Assembly: GCF_014648195.1 (NCBI RefSeq)
Contig: NZ_BMQQ01000006.1
Location: forward strand, 134,641-198,640
Direction: 5' to 3'
Source of the DNA: Streptomyces purpureus
GTDB taxonomy: Bacteria > Actinomycetota > Actinomycetes > Streptomycetales > Streptomycetaceae
DNA: 64,000 bases
The position numbers and the translations under genes were made by a program. Under the pieces are notes generated by a model. It was not told the origin of the DNA, made no database searches, and was given only the letters and a program-made list of their open reading frames with translations. This document shows positions 50,910 to 59,869 of this stretch, one piece after another. The first letter of the stretch is position 1. Every line of letters starts with the position of its first letter.

Positions 50910-51871
50910 CCCCGGCCGCCCAGCCCCGGCGTCGGATCCAGATAGACCCTCCGCACTGCCGGGAAACGTTCGCGCAGCTGTTCGTCCGCCTCCTCGCACG
51001 CCCACTCCACCTGCTCGGCCGAGGCCACGTCCCGGAAGTCGACCTTCGCCGCGACGAGGACCTCGTCCGGGCCCTGGATCAGCGTCGTCAGCTCCAGGAC
51101 GTCCGTGATGTGCGGCACGGACAGGATCTCCTCGACCATCGCCGCCCGCATCGGCTCCGGTACCGGGCGGCCGATCAGGAGCTGCGCGTTCGACCGGCCC
51201 AGCACCCACGCCACGTACACCAGCAGCACACCGATCAGGATCGACGCGACGCCGTCCCAGACGCCCGAGCCGGTGATCTGGGCACCGGCGAGGCCGCCGG
51301 CGGCCAGCATCAGGCCCGCCAGGGCCGCCGAGTCCTCCATGACGACGGCCTTGACCGCCGTGTCCGGGGTCAGTCGCAGATAGTGGCCGACCGGGGCGTC
51401 GAACCGCGCGGCGTCGGCGCGGATCTGACGGATGCCGGTCCGCAGCGAATAGCCCTCAAGGACGAAGGCGACGGCGAGCACGAGATACGCCACGAGCGGG
51501 TCGCCGGGCTCCTCGCCCCGCACGAGGGTGTGGACTCCTTCGTAGACGGAGAAGACCGCGCCGCCGACGAAGGTGGCGACCGACGCCAGCAGCGCCCACA
51601 GGTAGCGCTCACCGCCGTAACCCAGCGGATGCCGCGTGTCGGCCGGCTTCGCGCCGCGCTTGAGGGAGGTGAGCAGCAGCACCTCGGTGATGGTGTCGGC
51701 GACCGAGTGCGCCGCCTCCGAGAGCATCGCGCTCGATCCGCTGACGACGCCCGCGACGGCTTTGGCGGTGGCGATCCCGAGGTTCGCCACCGCCGCCACG
51801 ATCACCGTGAAGGTGCTTTCTCCGCTCTCCGCCATGTATCGGACGGTATGTCCGATCGGAGTGGTGCGCAT
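50879..51871 (-). CDS. Cation diffusion facilitator family transporter
   Basis: A 330-residue CDF efflux protein. Six hydrophobic segments begin at TFTVIVAAVANLGIATAKAVAGVVSGSSAMLSEAAHSVADTITEVLLL, where SxAMLSEAxHSxxD carries the intramembrane metal-site residues. A cytoplasmic domain follows (EEILSVPHITDVLELTTLIQGPDEVLVAAKVDF). It exports Zn2+, Fe2+ or similar. ATG 51871 overlaps the thioesterase stop (TGATG), so translation is coupled; ATG 51835 is an alternative. Confidence 0.88.
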   Translation of the reverse strand: MRTTPIGHTVRYMAESGESTFTVIVAAVANLGIATAKAVAGVVSGSSAMLSEAAHSVADTITEVLLLTSLKRGAKPADTRHPLGYGGERYLWALLASVATFVGGAVFSVYEGVHTLVRGEEPGDPLVAYLVLAVAFVLEGYSLRTGIRQIRADAARFDAPVGHYLRLTPDTAVKAVVMEDSAALAGLMLAAGGLAGAQITGSGVWDGVASILIGVLLVYVAWVLGRSNAQLLIGRPVPEPMRAAMVEEILSVPHITDVLELTTLIQGPDEVLVAAKVDFRDVASAEQVEWACEEADEQLRERFPAVRRVYLDPTPGLGGRGQSSPAASSR

Positions 51872-52731
51872 CAGTGCGGGACGCGCACGACCCCTTCCTG
51901 GATGACGGAGATGGCCAGCTGCCCGTCCTGGGTGTAGATACGGGCCTGGCCGAGCCCCCGTCCACCGGAGGTGGAGGGGGATTCCTGGTCGTACAGCAGC
52001 CATTCGTCCGCGCGGAACGGCCGGTGGAACCACATGGCGTGGTCCAGCGACGCGCCGACCACGTCCCCGACGGCCCAGCCGCCCCGGCCGTGGGCCAGCA
52101 GCACCGAGTCCAGCAGCGTCATGTCGGAGACATAGGTGGCCAGGCAGACGTGGAGCAAGGGATCGTCGGCCAGCTTGCCGTTGGTGCGGAACCACACCTG
52201 GGAGCGTGGCTCGCGCGGCTCCCCGACGCTGCCCCACGGCGGCACCTCGGCGTACCGCAGGTCCACCGCCGCCCGTGCCTCGACCAGCCGCTCGGCGACC
52301 TCGGCCGGCAGGTGGCGCGGCAGCATCTCGGCGGCCGTCGGCAGCGACTCCGGGTCCGGCGCCCCGGGCATCGCCGCCTGGTGCTCCAGCCCCTCCTCGT
52401 ACGCCTGGAAGGACGCGGAGAGGTGGAAGATCGGCTGGCCGTGCTGGACGGCGACCACCCGGCGGGTGGTGAAGGAGCGGCCGTCGCGGATCCGGTCGAC
52501 CGTGTACACGATCGGCGCGCCCGGGTCCCCCGCACGCAGGAAGTACGCGTGCAGGGAGTGGGCGAGCCGGTCCGAGGGCACGGTCCGCCCGGCCGCCACC
52601 AGTGCCTGGGCGGCCACCTGGCCGCCGAAGACGCGGGGAACGACGGACGAGCGGGACCGCCCCCGGAAGATGTCCCGCTCGATCCGCTCGAGGTCGAGCA
52701 GATCGAGCAGGGAGTCGAGCGCCTCGGTCAC
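51871..52731 (-). CDS. tesB: Acyl-CoA thioesterase II
   Basis: A 286-residue double hot-dog thioesterase. The N-terminal hot-dog has FGGQVAAQALVAAGRTVP and LHAYFLRAGDPGAPIVYTVDRIRDGRSFTTRRVVAVQHGQPIFHLSASFQ. The C-terminal one has SLDHAMWFHRPFRADEWLLYDQESPSTSGGRGLGQARIYTQDGQLAISVIQEG, including the Asp, Gln and Ser/Thr positions used in TesB catalysis. It hydrolyses acyl-CoAs. GTG 52731 is five bases after the acyl-CoA dehydrogenase stop, so it belongs to the same transcript. Confidence 0.92.
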   Translation of the reverse strand: MTEALDSLLDLLDLERIERDIFRGRSRSSVVPRVFGGQVAAQALVAAGRTVPSDRLAHSLHAYFLRAGDPGAPIVYTVDRIRDGRSFTTRRVVAVQHGQPIFHLSASFQAYEEGLEHQAAMPGAPDPESLPTAAEMLPRHLPAEVAERLVEARAAVDLRYAEVPPWGSVGEPREPRSQVWFRTNGKLADDPLLHVCLATYVSDMTLLDSVLLAHGRGGWAVGDVVGASLDHAMWFHRPFRADEWLLYDQESPSTSGGRGLGQARIYTQDGQLAISVIQEGVVRVPH

Positions 52732-52736
52732 AGGGC

Positions 52737-53894
52737 CTACAGGCCCATCGACTTGGCGATGATCGTCTTCATGATCTCGCTGGTGCCGCCGTAGATGCGG
52801 TTGACGCGGTTGTCGGCGTACAGGCGCGCGATCGGGTACTCGTTCATGTAGCCGTAGCCGCCGTGCAGCTGGAGGCAGCGGTCGATGACGCGGTGGGCGA
52901 CCTCGGTGCAGAAGAGCTTGGCGCTGGCGGCCTCGGCCGGGGTCAGCTCGCCCGCGTCCAGGGCCTCCAGGGCGCGGTCCGCGACGGCCTCGGCGGCGTC
53001 GACCTCGGCCTGGCAGGCGGCCAGCTCGAACTTGGTGTTCTGGAAGTGCGCGACCGGCTTGCCGAAGACCGTGCGCTCGGTGACGTACTGCTGGGCGAAC
53101 CGGACGGCGGCCTTGGCCTGCGCGTAGGCGCCGAAGGCGATGCCCCAGCGCTCGGAGGCCAGGTTGTGGCCCAGGTAGTAGAAGCCCTTGCCCTCCTCGC
53201 CCAGCAGGTCCTCGACCGGGACCTTGACGTCGACGAAGGCCAGCTCCGCGGTGTCGGAGGTGCGCAGGCCGAGCTTGTCGAGCTTGCGGCCGATGGAGTA
53301 GCCCTCGGACTTGGTGTCCACGGCGAACAGCGAGATGCCGAAGCGGCGGTCCTGCTCGCTCGGGGCGGAGGTGCGGGCGCAGACGATCACGCGGTCGGCG
53401 TGGACGCCACCGGTGATGAAGGTCTTGGCGCCGTTGAGGACGTAGTGGGTGCCGTCGTCGGAGAGCTTGGCGGTGGTCTTCATGCCCGCGACGTCGGAGC
53501 CGGTGCCCGGCTCGGTCATCGCCAGCGCCCACATCTCCTCGCCGCTGACGAAGTTCGGCAGGTAGCGCTTCTTCTGCTCGTCGGTGGCGAGCATCTTGAT
53601 GTACGGCAGGGCGAGCAGGACGTGCACGCCGGAGCCGCCGAAGTTGACGCCCGCGCGGGAGGTCTCCTCGTAGAGGACGGCCTCGAACTTGTGGGTGTCC
53701 AGGCCGGCGCCGCCGAACTCCTCGGGGACGTTGATGCCGAAGACACCCAGCTCGCCGAGCTTGTTGTAGAAGTCGCGCGGCGCCTGGCCGGCCGCGAACC
53801 ACTCGTCGTAGACCGGGACGACCTCGGCCTCGATGAAGGCGCGGATGGTCTCCCGGAACGCCTCGTGGTCCTCGTTGAATACGGTACGGCGCAC
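52737..53894 (-). CDS. Acyl-CoA dehydrogenase
   Basis: A 385-residue protein from GTG 53894 (AAGGAGG upstream). MTEPGTGSDVAGMKTTAKL and the C-terminal CLQLHGGYGYMNEYPIARLYADNRVNRIYGGTSEIMKTIIAKSMGL identify a medium/long-chain-type acyl-CoA dehydrogenase; Glu in RLYADNRVNRIYGGTSE lies at the usual catalytic region. It is the first gene of a dehydrogenase-thioesterase-CDF transcript. An AAGCGCTT palindrome upstream may bind a TetR-type fatty-acid regulator. Confidence 0.92.
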   Translation of the reverse strand: MRRTVFNEDHEAFRETIRAFIEAEVVPVYDEWFAAGQAPRDFYNKLGELGVFGINVPEEFGGAGLDTHKFEAVLYEETSRAGVNFGGSGVHVLLALPYIKMLATDEQKKRYLPNFVSGEEMWALAMTEPGTGSDVAGMKTTAKLSDDGTHYVLNGAKTFITGGVHADRVIVCARTSAPSEQDRRFGISLFAVDTKSEGYSIGRKLDKLGLRTSDTAELAFVDVKVPVEDLLGEEGKGFYYLGHNLASERWGIAFGAYAQAKAAVRFAQQYVTERTVFGKPVAHFQNTKFELAACQAEVDAAEAVADRALEALDAGELTPAEAASAKLFCTEVAHRVIDRCLQLHGGYGYMNEYPIARLYADNRVNRIYGGTSEIMKTIIAKSMGL

Positions 53895-53931
53895 GAGCCG
53901 CCTCCTTCGGGTGTCCTGTCTCACAGCTGTC

Positions 53932-53943
53932 TAAGCGCTTGCT
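53932..53943. promoter_or_regulatory. AAGCGCTT palindrome upstream of acyl-CoA dehydrogenase
   Basis: TAAGCGCTTGCT with the perfect core AAGCGCTT lies about 40 bp upstream of the dehydrogenase start codon. It is of the type bound by TetR-family fatty-acid regulators, but no regulator is adjacent other than the PucR gene. Confidence 0.4.
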
Positions 53944-53967
53944 CAGTTGACAGAACAAGTTACCCAC

Positions 53968-54017
53968 GAGTCAATCGGCCTGTCCAGAGTCAATCGGCAT
54001 GGCCGGAGTCACTCGGC
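53968..54017. repeat. 19-bp tandem repeat, three copies, at the pucR-like 3' end
   Basis: GAGTCAATCGGC recurs at 53968, 53987 and, with one change (GAGTCACTCGGC), at 54006, a period of exactly 19 bp. The stop codon of the PucR-type gene lies inside the second unit, so the array forms its last codons (DSGHAD) and the adjoining spacer. Confidence 0.85.
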
Positions 54018-55528
54018 CGGTGCGGGGCCGACCGGTCTGCGGGGGCTCGGTCGGCCCGCGCGGCATCGGCCGGCAGCCACCGCAGCGCGAACCACAGCTC
54101 CATCCGTACGTCCGCGTCGTCCAGGTCCCGCCCCAGCACCGCCGCGCACCGGGCGATCCGCTGCCGGACCGTGTTGCGGTGCACGCCCAGGGCGGTGGCC
54201 GTCCGGTCCCAGCTGCCGTGCAGCGAGAGCCAGGTGCGCAGGGTCTCGGTGAGCGGCTCCGTCAGCGGCTCCAGGAGCGTACGGGCGTAGGCGGCGCCCT
54301 CGTCCGGACCGACCAGGCCCGCGATCCCCGCCTCGCGGTGGCGGGCCAGCGGGACGTGCGTGGCCTCCGCGCGGCGGACCGCGCGGGCCGCCTGGAGATC
54401 GGCCGCCGCGAGCCGGTCCGCCGTCGCCGGGGCGCTCACGCCGATGACCCAGCCGGGGTGCGGGGCCACCTCGCGGCCCGCCGGCAGCAGAGCCCGTACG
54501 CCGTCGTCGCGCACATCCCTCAGCGGGGTCCCCAGGGGCGGCGGAGTGCCCTCACCGCGCGCGTGGACCACGATCCACCGCTCCTCGCCCAGGAGCGGGG
54601 CCACCTCGGCGGGGGCCGCGCCCAGCAGGAGCCGGACCAGTGCGGCCGACCGGGCTGCCTCGTCGGCCCCCTGGTGCGGGGCCGTGAGCAGGGAGAGCAG
54701 GACGACCGCGACCCCGGCGATCGTGTGGTCACCGGGCTCGCGGCCCGCGGCGGCCAGGCCCAGCGTCAGCCGTCCCTCGCCCCCGAGCGCGTACGCCGCG
54801 AGACGGGCGCCGCCCGCGGTGTCGGTGGCGGAGGACGGGCGGGCCGACGCGGCCGCTCCGGCCGCCGGGCCGTTGTCGTCGGCGGTTTCCATCGAGCTTC
54901 CGGCGCCCTTGGGGTGCAGCACCTCCAGCAGCCGCGCCAGAGCCGCCCGGGCCTCCGGCTCCACGGGGCGGCCGGCCGCGGCGTACTCCGTGCCGTCCGG
55001 CTCGTACAGCGCCGCTCGCCCGCCCAGCCGCGCGGCGAGCGCCTTCAGCACCGCCGGGACCGGATCCGGCCGGGCCGCCGCCGTCGCCAGGGAGCGCTGC
55101 GCCTCGGTCACCCGGCGCAGCTCGTAGTGGCGGGCCTGGGCCATCAGCCGCCACACCGCCCGCGCCACCGCCGTGAACGGCGTCTTCGGCGGCACCTCCA
55201 GCAGCGTCAGACCGTGCCGCGCGCAGGCGGCGACCAGCTCCTCGGGCACGGTGTCGTACACCGGCGCGACCCCGAAGCCGAGCGCCGCCGCGCCCGCCGC
55301 CACCACCCGCTCGACATAGCGGTCGGCGTCGGTGAGCTGCACCCCGGCCGACATCAGCAGCTCACCGCCGAGCAGATATGGATACGGATCGGCCATCTCG
55401 GAGGTGTGCACCCAGTGGATGTCGATGTCGGCCGGGCCCGTGATCAGCCGCAGCCCCAGATCCTCCTGGGCGAGCAGCGCTTCCAGCGGGATGGGCGGCG
55501 TCGGAGGGACCGGCGTGCGCTCGGGCAT
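53990..55528 (-). CDS. PucR-family transcriptional regulator
   Basis: A 512-residue protein from ATG 55528. The N-terminal PucR ligand domain is about 10-125 (LLAQEDLGLRLITGPADIDIHWVHTSEMADPYPYLLGGELLMSAG). A central variable, Ala-rich region contains a GGDEF-like degenerate fold, and the C-terminal PucR HTH is ETLRTWLSLHGSWDRTATALGVHRNTVRQRIARCAAVLGRDLDD. These regulators sense nitrogenous or aromatic metabolites. It is divergent from the ureohydrolase gene with a 22-bp inverted repeat between them, making control of the speB-like gene likely. Confidence 0.9.
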   Translation of the reverse strand: MPERTPVPPTPPIPLEALLAQEDLGLRLITGPADIDIHWVHTSEMADPYPYLLGGELLMSAGVQLTDADRYVERVVAAGAAALGFGVAPVYDTVPEELVAACARHGLTLLEVPPKTPFTAVARAVWRLMAQARHYELRRVTEAQRSLATAAARPDPVPAVLKALAARLGGRAALYEPDGTEYAAAGRPVEPEARAALARLLEVLHPKGAGSSMETADDNGPAAGAAASARPSSATDTAGGARLAAYALGGEGRLTLGLAAAGREPGDHTIAGVAVVLLSLLTAPHQGADEAARSAALVRLLLGAAPAEVAPLLGEERWIVVHARGEGTPPPLGTPLRDVRDDGVRALLPAGREVAPHPGWVIGVSAPATADRLAAADLQAARAVRRAEATHVPLARHREAGIAGLVGPDEGAAYARTLLEPLTEPLTETLRTWLSLHGSWDRTATALGVHRNTVRQRIARCAAVLGRDLDDADVRMELWFALRWLPADAARADRAPADRSAPHRPSDSGHAD

Positions 55529-55541
55529 GGACACTCCATCC

Positions 55542-55563
55542 ATCCATCGCATGAACTATGGAT
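55542..55563. promoter_or_regulatory. Inverted repeat between pucR-like and speB-like genes
   Basis: ATCCAT-10-ATGGAT is a perfect 6-bp inverted repeat immediately upstream of the regulator start, with an extra ATCCATCC overlap at 55537-55545. It is a suitable autoregulatory operator for the PucR protein. Confidence 0.5.
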
Positions 55564-55695
55564 GAAACGTACACTTCAGCGCCGCCCGGCGGCCACCTAG
55601 GGTCGTGCCGCCGGACGTTCGAGACGACCGCCGAACCAGCTCCCGTCGGCAATTAGACTCAAACAGCAGCGAAACGCAGGAAAGTAGGCATTCAC

Positions 55696-56685
55696 ATGAG
55701 CAGCAACGAGACGCCGCGCGGCCCCATCGACTCGTCCCGCATCCCGCGGTACGCCGGACCCGCGACGTTCGCGCGGCTGCCGCGCCTCGACGAGGTCGGC
55801 ACCGCCGATGTCGCCGTCGTCGGCGTGCCCTTCGACTCGGGCGTCTCCTACCGGCCCGGCGCCCGCTTCGGCGGCAACGCCATCCGCGAGGCGTCCCGCC
55901 TGCTGCGCCCCTACAACCCGGCCCAGGACGCCTCGCCGTTCGCCCTCGCCCAGGTCGCGGACGGCGGCGACATCGCCGTGAACCCGTTCAACATCAACGA
56001 GGCCGTGGACACCATCGAAGCCGCCGCCGACGACCTCCTCGGCACCGGCGCCCGGCTGATGACCCTCGGTGGCGACCACACCATCGCCCTGCCGCTGCTG
56101 CGCTCGGTCGCCAAGAAGCACGGCCCGGTCGCGCTGCTCCACTTCGACGCGCACCTCGACACCTGGGACACCTACTTCGGCGCCGAGTACACCCACGGCA
56201 CGCCGTTCCGCCGCGCCGTCGAGGAGGGCATCCTCGACACCGAGGCGCTCTCCCACGTCGGCACCCGCGGCCCGCTCTACGGCAAGCAGGACCTCACCGA
56301 CGACGAGAAGATGGGCTTCGGCATCGTCACCTCCGCCGACGTCTACCGCCGCGGCGCCGACGAGATCGCCGACCAGCTGCGCCAGCGCATCGGCGACCGC
56401 CCGCTCTACATCTCCATCGACATCGACTGCCTCGACCCGGCCCATGCGCCCGGCACCGGCACCCCCGAGGCCGGCGGCATGACCTCCCGCGAGCTTCTTG
56501 AGATCCTGCGCGGGCTCGCCTCCTGCAACCTGGTCTCCGCCGACGTCGTCGAGGTCGCCCCCGCGTACGACCACGCCGAGATCACCTCGGTCGCCGCCTC
56601 GCACACCGCGTACGAGCTGACCACGATCATGTCCCGGCAGATCGCGGCGGGCCGCGCCTCCGGCGCGGAGCAGAGCGCGAGGTAG
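55696..56685 (+). CDS. speB: Agmatinase / guanidinobutyrase-type ureohydrolase
   Basis: A 329-residue Mn-dependent ureohydrolase. Metal ligands: H128 in GGDHT, D151-x-H153-x-x-x/D155 in FDAHLDTWD, and the paired Asp in [22 protein letters not shown]. It hydrolyses a guanidino compound (agmatine or 4-guanidinobutyrate) to urea and an amine. The loop sequence does not decide the substrate. It lies beside a ThDP enzyme and divergent from a PucR regulator, suggesting a guanidino-compound catabolic unit. Confidence 0.9.
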   Translation: MSSNETPRGPIDSSRIPRYAGPATFARLPRLDEVGTADVAVVGVPFDSGVSYRPGARFGGNAIREASRLLRPYNPAQDASPFALAQVADGGDIAVNPFNINEAVDTIEAAADDLLGTGARLMTLGGDHTIALPLLRSVAKKHGPVALLHFDAHLDTWDTYFGAEYTHGTPFRRAVEEGILDTEALSHVGTRGPLYGKQDLTDDEKMGFGIVTSADVYRRGADEIADQLRQRIGDRPLYISIDIDCLDPAHAPGTGTPEAGGMTSRELLEILRGLASCNLVSADVVEVAPAYDHAEITSVAASHTAYELTTIMSRQIAAGRASGAEQSAR

Positions 56686-56758
56686 GCCACCGCGGCCGCC
56701 ACCGGAACCGGCACGCCCGGCCGGTGACGGCGTGGCGCGGCGGGCGTACAGCGCCGCC

Positions 56759-56811
56759 GCGCCCGGGAGGCCCACGCCGACGGCCGGCCCGCGCCCGGAA
56801 GGCCCACGCCG
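56759..56811. repeat. Two direct repeats upstream of the ThDP enzyme
   Basis: GCGCCCGGGAGGCCCACGCC and GCGCCCGGAAGGCCCACGCC, 32 bp apart (56759 and 56791), lie in the 259-bp gap between the ureohydrolase and the ThDP enzyme. They may be regulatory or a simple duplication. Confidence 0.5.
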
Positions 56812-56944
56812 TCCCCACGCCGGCGGCCGGCTCGTCCGGGCAGGTCGCAGAACCGATCCGACGGCGCTCCCGCGGCACACGCGGCCGCGACGGTCGTCGA
56901 GAATCGACCGCACCCGACCGACCAAGCCATCCCGAGGGGACGCC

Positions 56945-58627
56945 ATGACCCACGACCACGACCTCGTCCTGCGCCCGACGGAGGCGCAGACCGCGGCCGC
57001 GCTCAATCCGCCGCCCGGGCGCAACGGCGGGGACGTGGTCGTCGAGACCCTCTCCGGCCTCGGCGCGACGACCGTCTTCGGTCTGCCCGGGCAGCACGCG
57101 CTCGGCATGTTCGACGCGCTGCGCCGCTCGTCGCTGACGTACGTCGGGCTGCGGATGGAGAACAACGCGGGCTTCGCCGCCGACGCGTACGGCCGGATCA
57201 CCGGCGAGGCGGCGCCGCTGCTGCTCTCCACCGGCCCCGGCGCGCTGATGTCGCTCGCCGCGCTCCAGGAGGCGGCGGCCGCCTCGGCGCCGGTCCTGGC
57301 GATCGGCAGCCAGGTGCCGGTGGCCGGCCTCGGCGGCGGCCGCCACGGCTATCTGCACGAACTGCGCGACCAGCAGGCGTCGTTCCGGGACATCGTGAAG
57401 TCCGTCCACACGGTCCGTACGCAGTCCCAGATCCCGTCCGCGATCGCGGCGGCCTGGGAGTCGGCGCTGACCGCGCCGCACGGTCCGGTGTGGGTGGAGA
57501 TCCCGCAGGACGTGCTGCTCGCCGAGACGTCCCTGCCGGTGGTGACGGCGATGGACGCCACCCCGGAGGACATCGCGCCGCGCCCCGAGCTGACCGCCGT
57601 CGCGGCCGATCTGCTCTCCCGCGCGGCCCGTCCGCTGATCATCGCGGGCGGCGGGGTCGTACGTTCCGACGCGTCCGGCAAGCTGCGGGCGCTGGCGGAG
57701 CGGATCCAGGCGCCGGTCGTGACGACCTTCGGCGGCAAAGGGGCGTTCCCCTGGGAGCACCCGCTGTCGCTCCAGTCCTGGCTGGAGGACCGGCACACCA
57801 CCGACTTCCTGGAGGACGCGGACGTCCTGCTGGTGGTCGGCTCCGGTCTCGGCGAACTCTCCTCGAACTACCACACGTTCAAGCCGCGCGGCCGGGTGAT
57901 CCAGATCGAGGCGGACGCGGGCAAGCTGGAGTCGAACCATCCGGCGCTCGGCATCCACGCCGACGCCCGCCTCGGCCTCCAGGCCCTCCTGGAGACGGTC
58001 TCCCCGCGCGAGGACGCCTCGGCGCCCGAGCGGGTGGCCGAGGTCCTCTCCCGCGTACGGTCCCGGATCGCCGCCCAGGACCTGGCCCTGGAGCAGGACG
58101 TCGTGGCGTCGGTCCGGGCGGCCCTGCCGGACGACTCGCCCAGCTTCTGGGACATGACGATCCTCGCCTACTGGGCGTGGTCCGCCTTCGACGCCCGCCA
58201 CCCGAACACCATGCACTCCGCCCAGGGCGCGGGCGGCCTCGGCTACGCCTTCCCCGCCGCCCTCGGCGCGGCCTCGGCCGACCCCACCCGCCCGGTGCTC
58301 GCGGTCTCGGGCGACGGCGGCGCGATGTACTCGATCGCGGAACTGGCCACGGCCAAGCAGTACGGACTCCCGGTGACGTGGCTGATCGTCGACGACGGCG
58401 GCTACGGCATCCTGCGCGAGTACATGACGGACGCCTTCGGCGAGGCGACGGCGACCGACCTCACCCGGCCGGACTTCGTCGCCCTCGCGTCCTCCTTCGG
58501 CGTCCCGGCGGTCCGTACGACCCCCGAGACCCTGACGGAGGACCTCAAGCAGGCCCTGTCGAGCGACGGCCCGTCGGTGGTCGTCCTCCCGGCCCTCCTG
58601 CGGATGTTCGAACCGACGCACCTCTGA
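56945..58627 (+). CDS. Thiamine-diphosphate-dependent enzyme (acetolactate-synthase-like)
   Basis: 560 residues. PYR domain (about 25-190) with the activating Glu in GLRMENNAGFAADAYGRITG; central domain (about 215-350; ARPLIIAGGGVVRSDA); PP domain with GDGGAMYSIAELATAKQYGLPVTWLIVDDGGYGILREY. The usual Asn of the ThDP/Mg motif (NN/NDGGYG) is Asp here (VDDGGYG). Specificity is not evident: acetolactate-synthase-like, but no small subunit is nearby. ATG 56945 follows GAGGGGA. It is in line with the ureohydrolase. Confidence 0.85.
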   Translation: MTHDHDLVLRPTEAQTAAALNPPPGRNGGDVVVETLSGLGATTVFGLPGQHALGMFDALRRSSLTYVGLRMENNAGFAADAYGRITGEAAPLLLSTGPGALMSLAALQEAAAASAPVLAIGSQVPVAGLGGGRHGYLHELRDQQASFRDIVKSVHTVRTQSQIPSAIAAAWESALTAPHGPVWVEIPQDVLLAETSLPVVTAMDATPEDIAPRPELTAVAADLLSRAARPLIIAGGGVVRSDASGKLRALAERIQAPVVTTFGGKGAFPWEHPLSLQSWLEDRHTTDFLEDADVLLVVGSGLGELSSNYHTFKPRGRVIQIEADAGKLESNHPALGIHADARLGLQALLETVSPREDASAPERVAEVLSRVRSRIAAQDLALEQDVVASVRAALPDDSPSFWDMTILAYWAWSAFDARHPNTMHSAQGAGGLGYAFPAALGAASADPTRPVLAVSGDGGAMYSIAELATAKQYGLPVTWLIVDDGGYGILREYMTDAFGEATATDLTRPDFVALASSFGVPAVRTTPETLTEDLKQALSSDGPSVVVLPALLRMFEPTHL

Positions 58628-58635
58628 CCGGCTCC

Positions 58636-58677
58636 CGAAGGCGCCCCGGGCATCGGAGGATGCGCGGGGCGCCTTCG
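58636..58677 (+). terminator. Terminator after the ThDP enzyme gene
   Basis: A 13-bp inverted repeat (CGAAGGCGCCCCG and complement) with a 16-base loop, starting 9 bp after the stop codon. Confidence 0.82.
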
Positions 58678-58810
58678 GCGTGCGGAGGGGCCCCGGTCTC
58701 CGTGTGGAACACTCCCTGATCGTCGCCGCGCCAGGGAGGGTGCGGTGGGGAGGGCAAGCGGAATGGCCGGTTTCGTACAACCATTCGTCGAGCGAGGAGT
58801 CGATGGATGT

Positions 58811-59776
58811 GTGATCGAACATTCCGTCTCCCGGCGCGGCCGCGCCGCCCTCGGTGTCGCCGTCGCCGCCGGGGTCCTGCTGCCCACCGCCGTCACCGCG
58901 ACCCCCGCGGCCGCCGCGGACCCCGTAGTGACCTGCACATCCGTCACGCCCGGGCTGGCCGCCAAGCTCAGCAAGGACCTCGGGGTCGCCCTCCGCGGGC
59001 GGGCGTCCTCGGTCGCCGTGTCGCTGTACGACCGGAAGACCGGCACCAGCTGTGCCTACCGCGCCGCGTCGAAGTACGACTCCGCCAGCGTCGTGAAGGT
59101 GACCGTCCTCGGCGCCCTGCTGTACGACGCGCAGAAGCAGCGCCGCACGCTCACGGCGACCGAGAAGAACCTCGCCAGCGCCATGATCACGAAGTCGGAC
59201 AACGACTCCACCACCAAGCTCTGGCGGCAGCTCGGCGTCACCAAGGTCAAGGCCTTCCTCACCGCCACCAAGATGACGCAGACCGTTCCCGGCTCCGGCG
59301 GCTACTGGGGACTCACCCAGATCACCGCCCGCGACCAGGCCCGCCTGCTCTCCATGCTGATCACCGCCAACAACGGCGTGCTCACCGAGGCGAACCGCCA
59401 GTACGTGCTGTACCTGATGCGGGCCGTCGTGCCCTCGCAGCGCTGGGGCGTACCCGCCGGCGCGCCCTCCGGCATCGGCGTACAGGTCAAGAACGGCTGG
59501 CTGCCCCGCGCCACCCACGCCTGGCGCGTGCACAGCATCGGCGCCTTCATCGGCGGCGGCCGCAGCTACACCCTCACCGTCCTCAGCCAGGACAACGCCA
59601 CCATGAACGACGGCGTCAACACCATCCAGTCGATCGCCAGGATCGTCCACCGCGACCTGAACCCGGGCGTCGCCCTCTCCGACACCGTCCAGCCGCCCGC
59701 CGCCCCGCAGGAAGCGGTCCCCGCCGTGCCCGAGGCGCCCGGCAAGGCGCTGGTCACGGCCGCCACCCGGTCCTAG
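58811..59776 (+). CDS. Secreted serine hydrolase, class-A beta-lactamase fold
   Basis: 321 residues if GTG 58811 is the start (MIEHSVSRRGRAALGVAVAAGVLLPTAVTATPAAAA, a clean signal peptide); the frame is open back to 58745. Class-A signatures: S-x-x-K as SVVK in DSASVVKVTVLGALL, S-D-N in TKSDNDST, and K-x-G as VKNGW. An Ala/Pro tail (about 285-310) is typical of cell-wall-associated forms. Whether it hydrolyses beta-lactams or acts on peptidoglycan is undecided; the K-N-G motif in place of K-T-G and the absence of a clear ExxLN Omega-loop favour a non-lactamase role. Confidence 0.85.
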   Translation: MIEHSVSRRGRAALGVAVAAGVLLPTAVTATPAAAADPVVTCTSVTPGLAAKLSKDLGVALRGRASSVAVSLYDRKTGTSCAYRAASKYDSASVVKVTVLGALLYDAQKQRRTLTATEKNLASAMITKSDNDSTTKLWRQLGVTKVKAFLTATKMTQTVPGSGGYWGLTQITARDQARLLSMLITANNGVLTEANRQYVLYLMRAVVPSQRWGVPAGAPSGIGVQVKNGWLPRATHAWRVHSIGAFIGGGRSYTLTVLSQDNATMNDGVNTIQSIARIVHRDLNPGVALSDTVQPPAAPQEAVPAVPEAPGKALVTAATRS

Positions 59777-59869
59777 GACCACAGACCGTAGTTTCGTCAC
59801 GGCGGGATGAAATCCGCTCGTGACCGCGTTGGTGCCTTCCGGTAGAGCAGCGGAAACGGGAGGCACCAC

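Noticed and set aside
58745..58810. Upstream extension of the serine hydrolase to GTG 58745.
   Set aside because: It would put 22 extra residues before a clean signal peptide; GTG 58811 gives a normal secretion signal.
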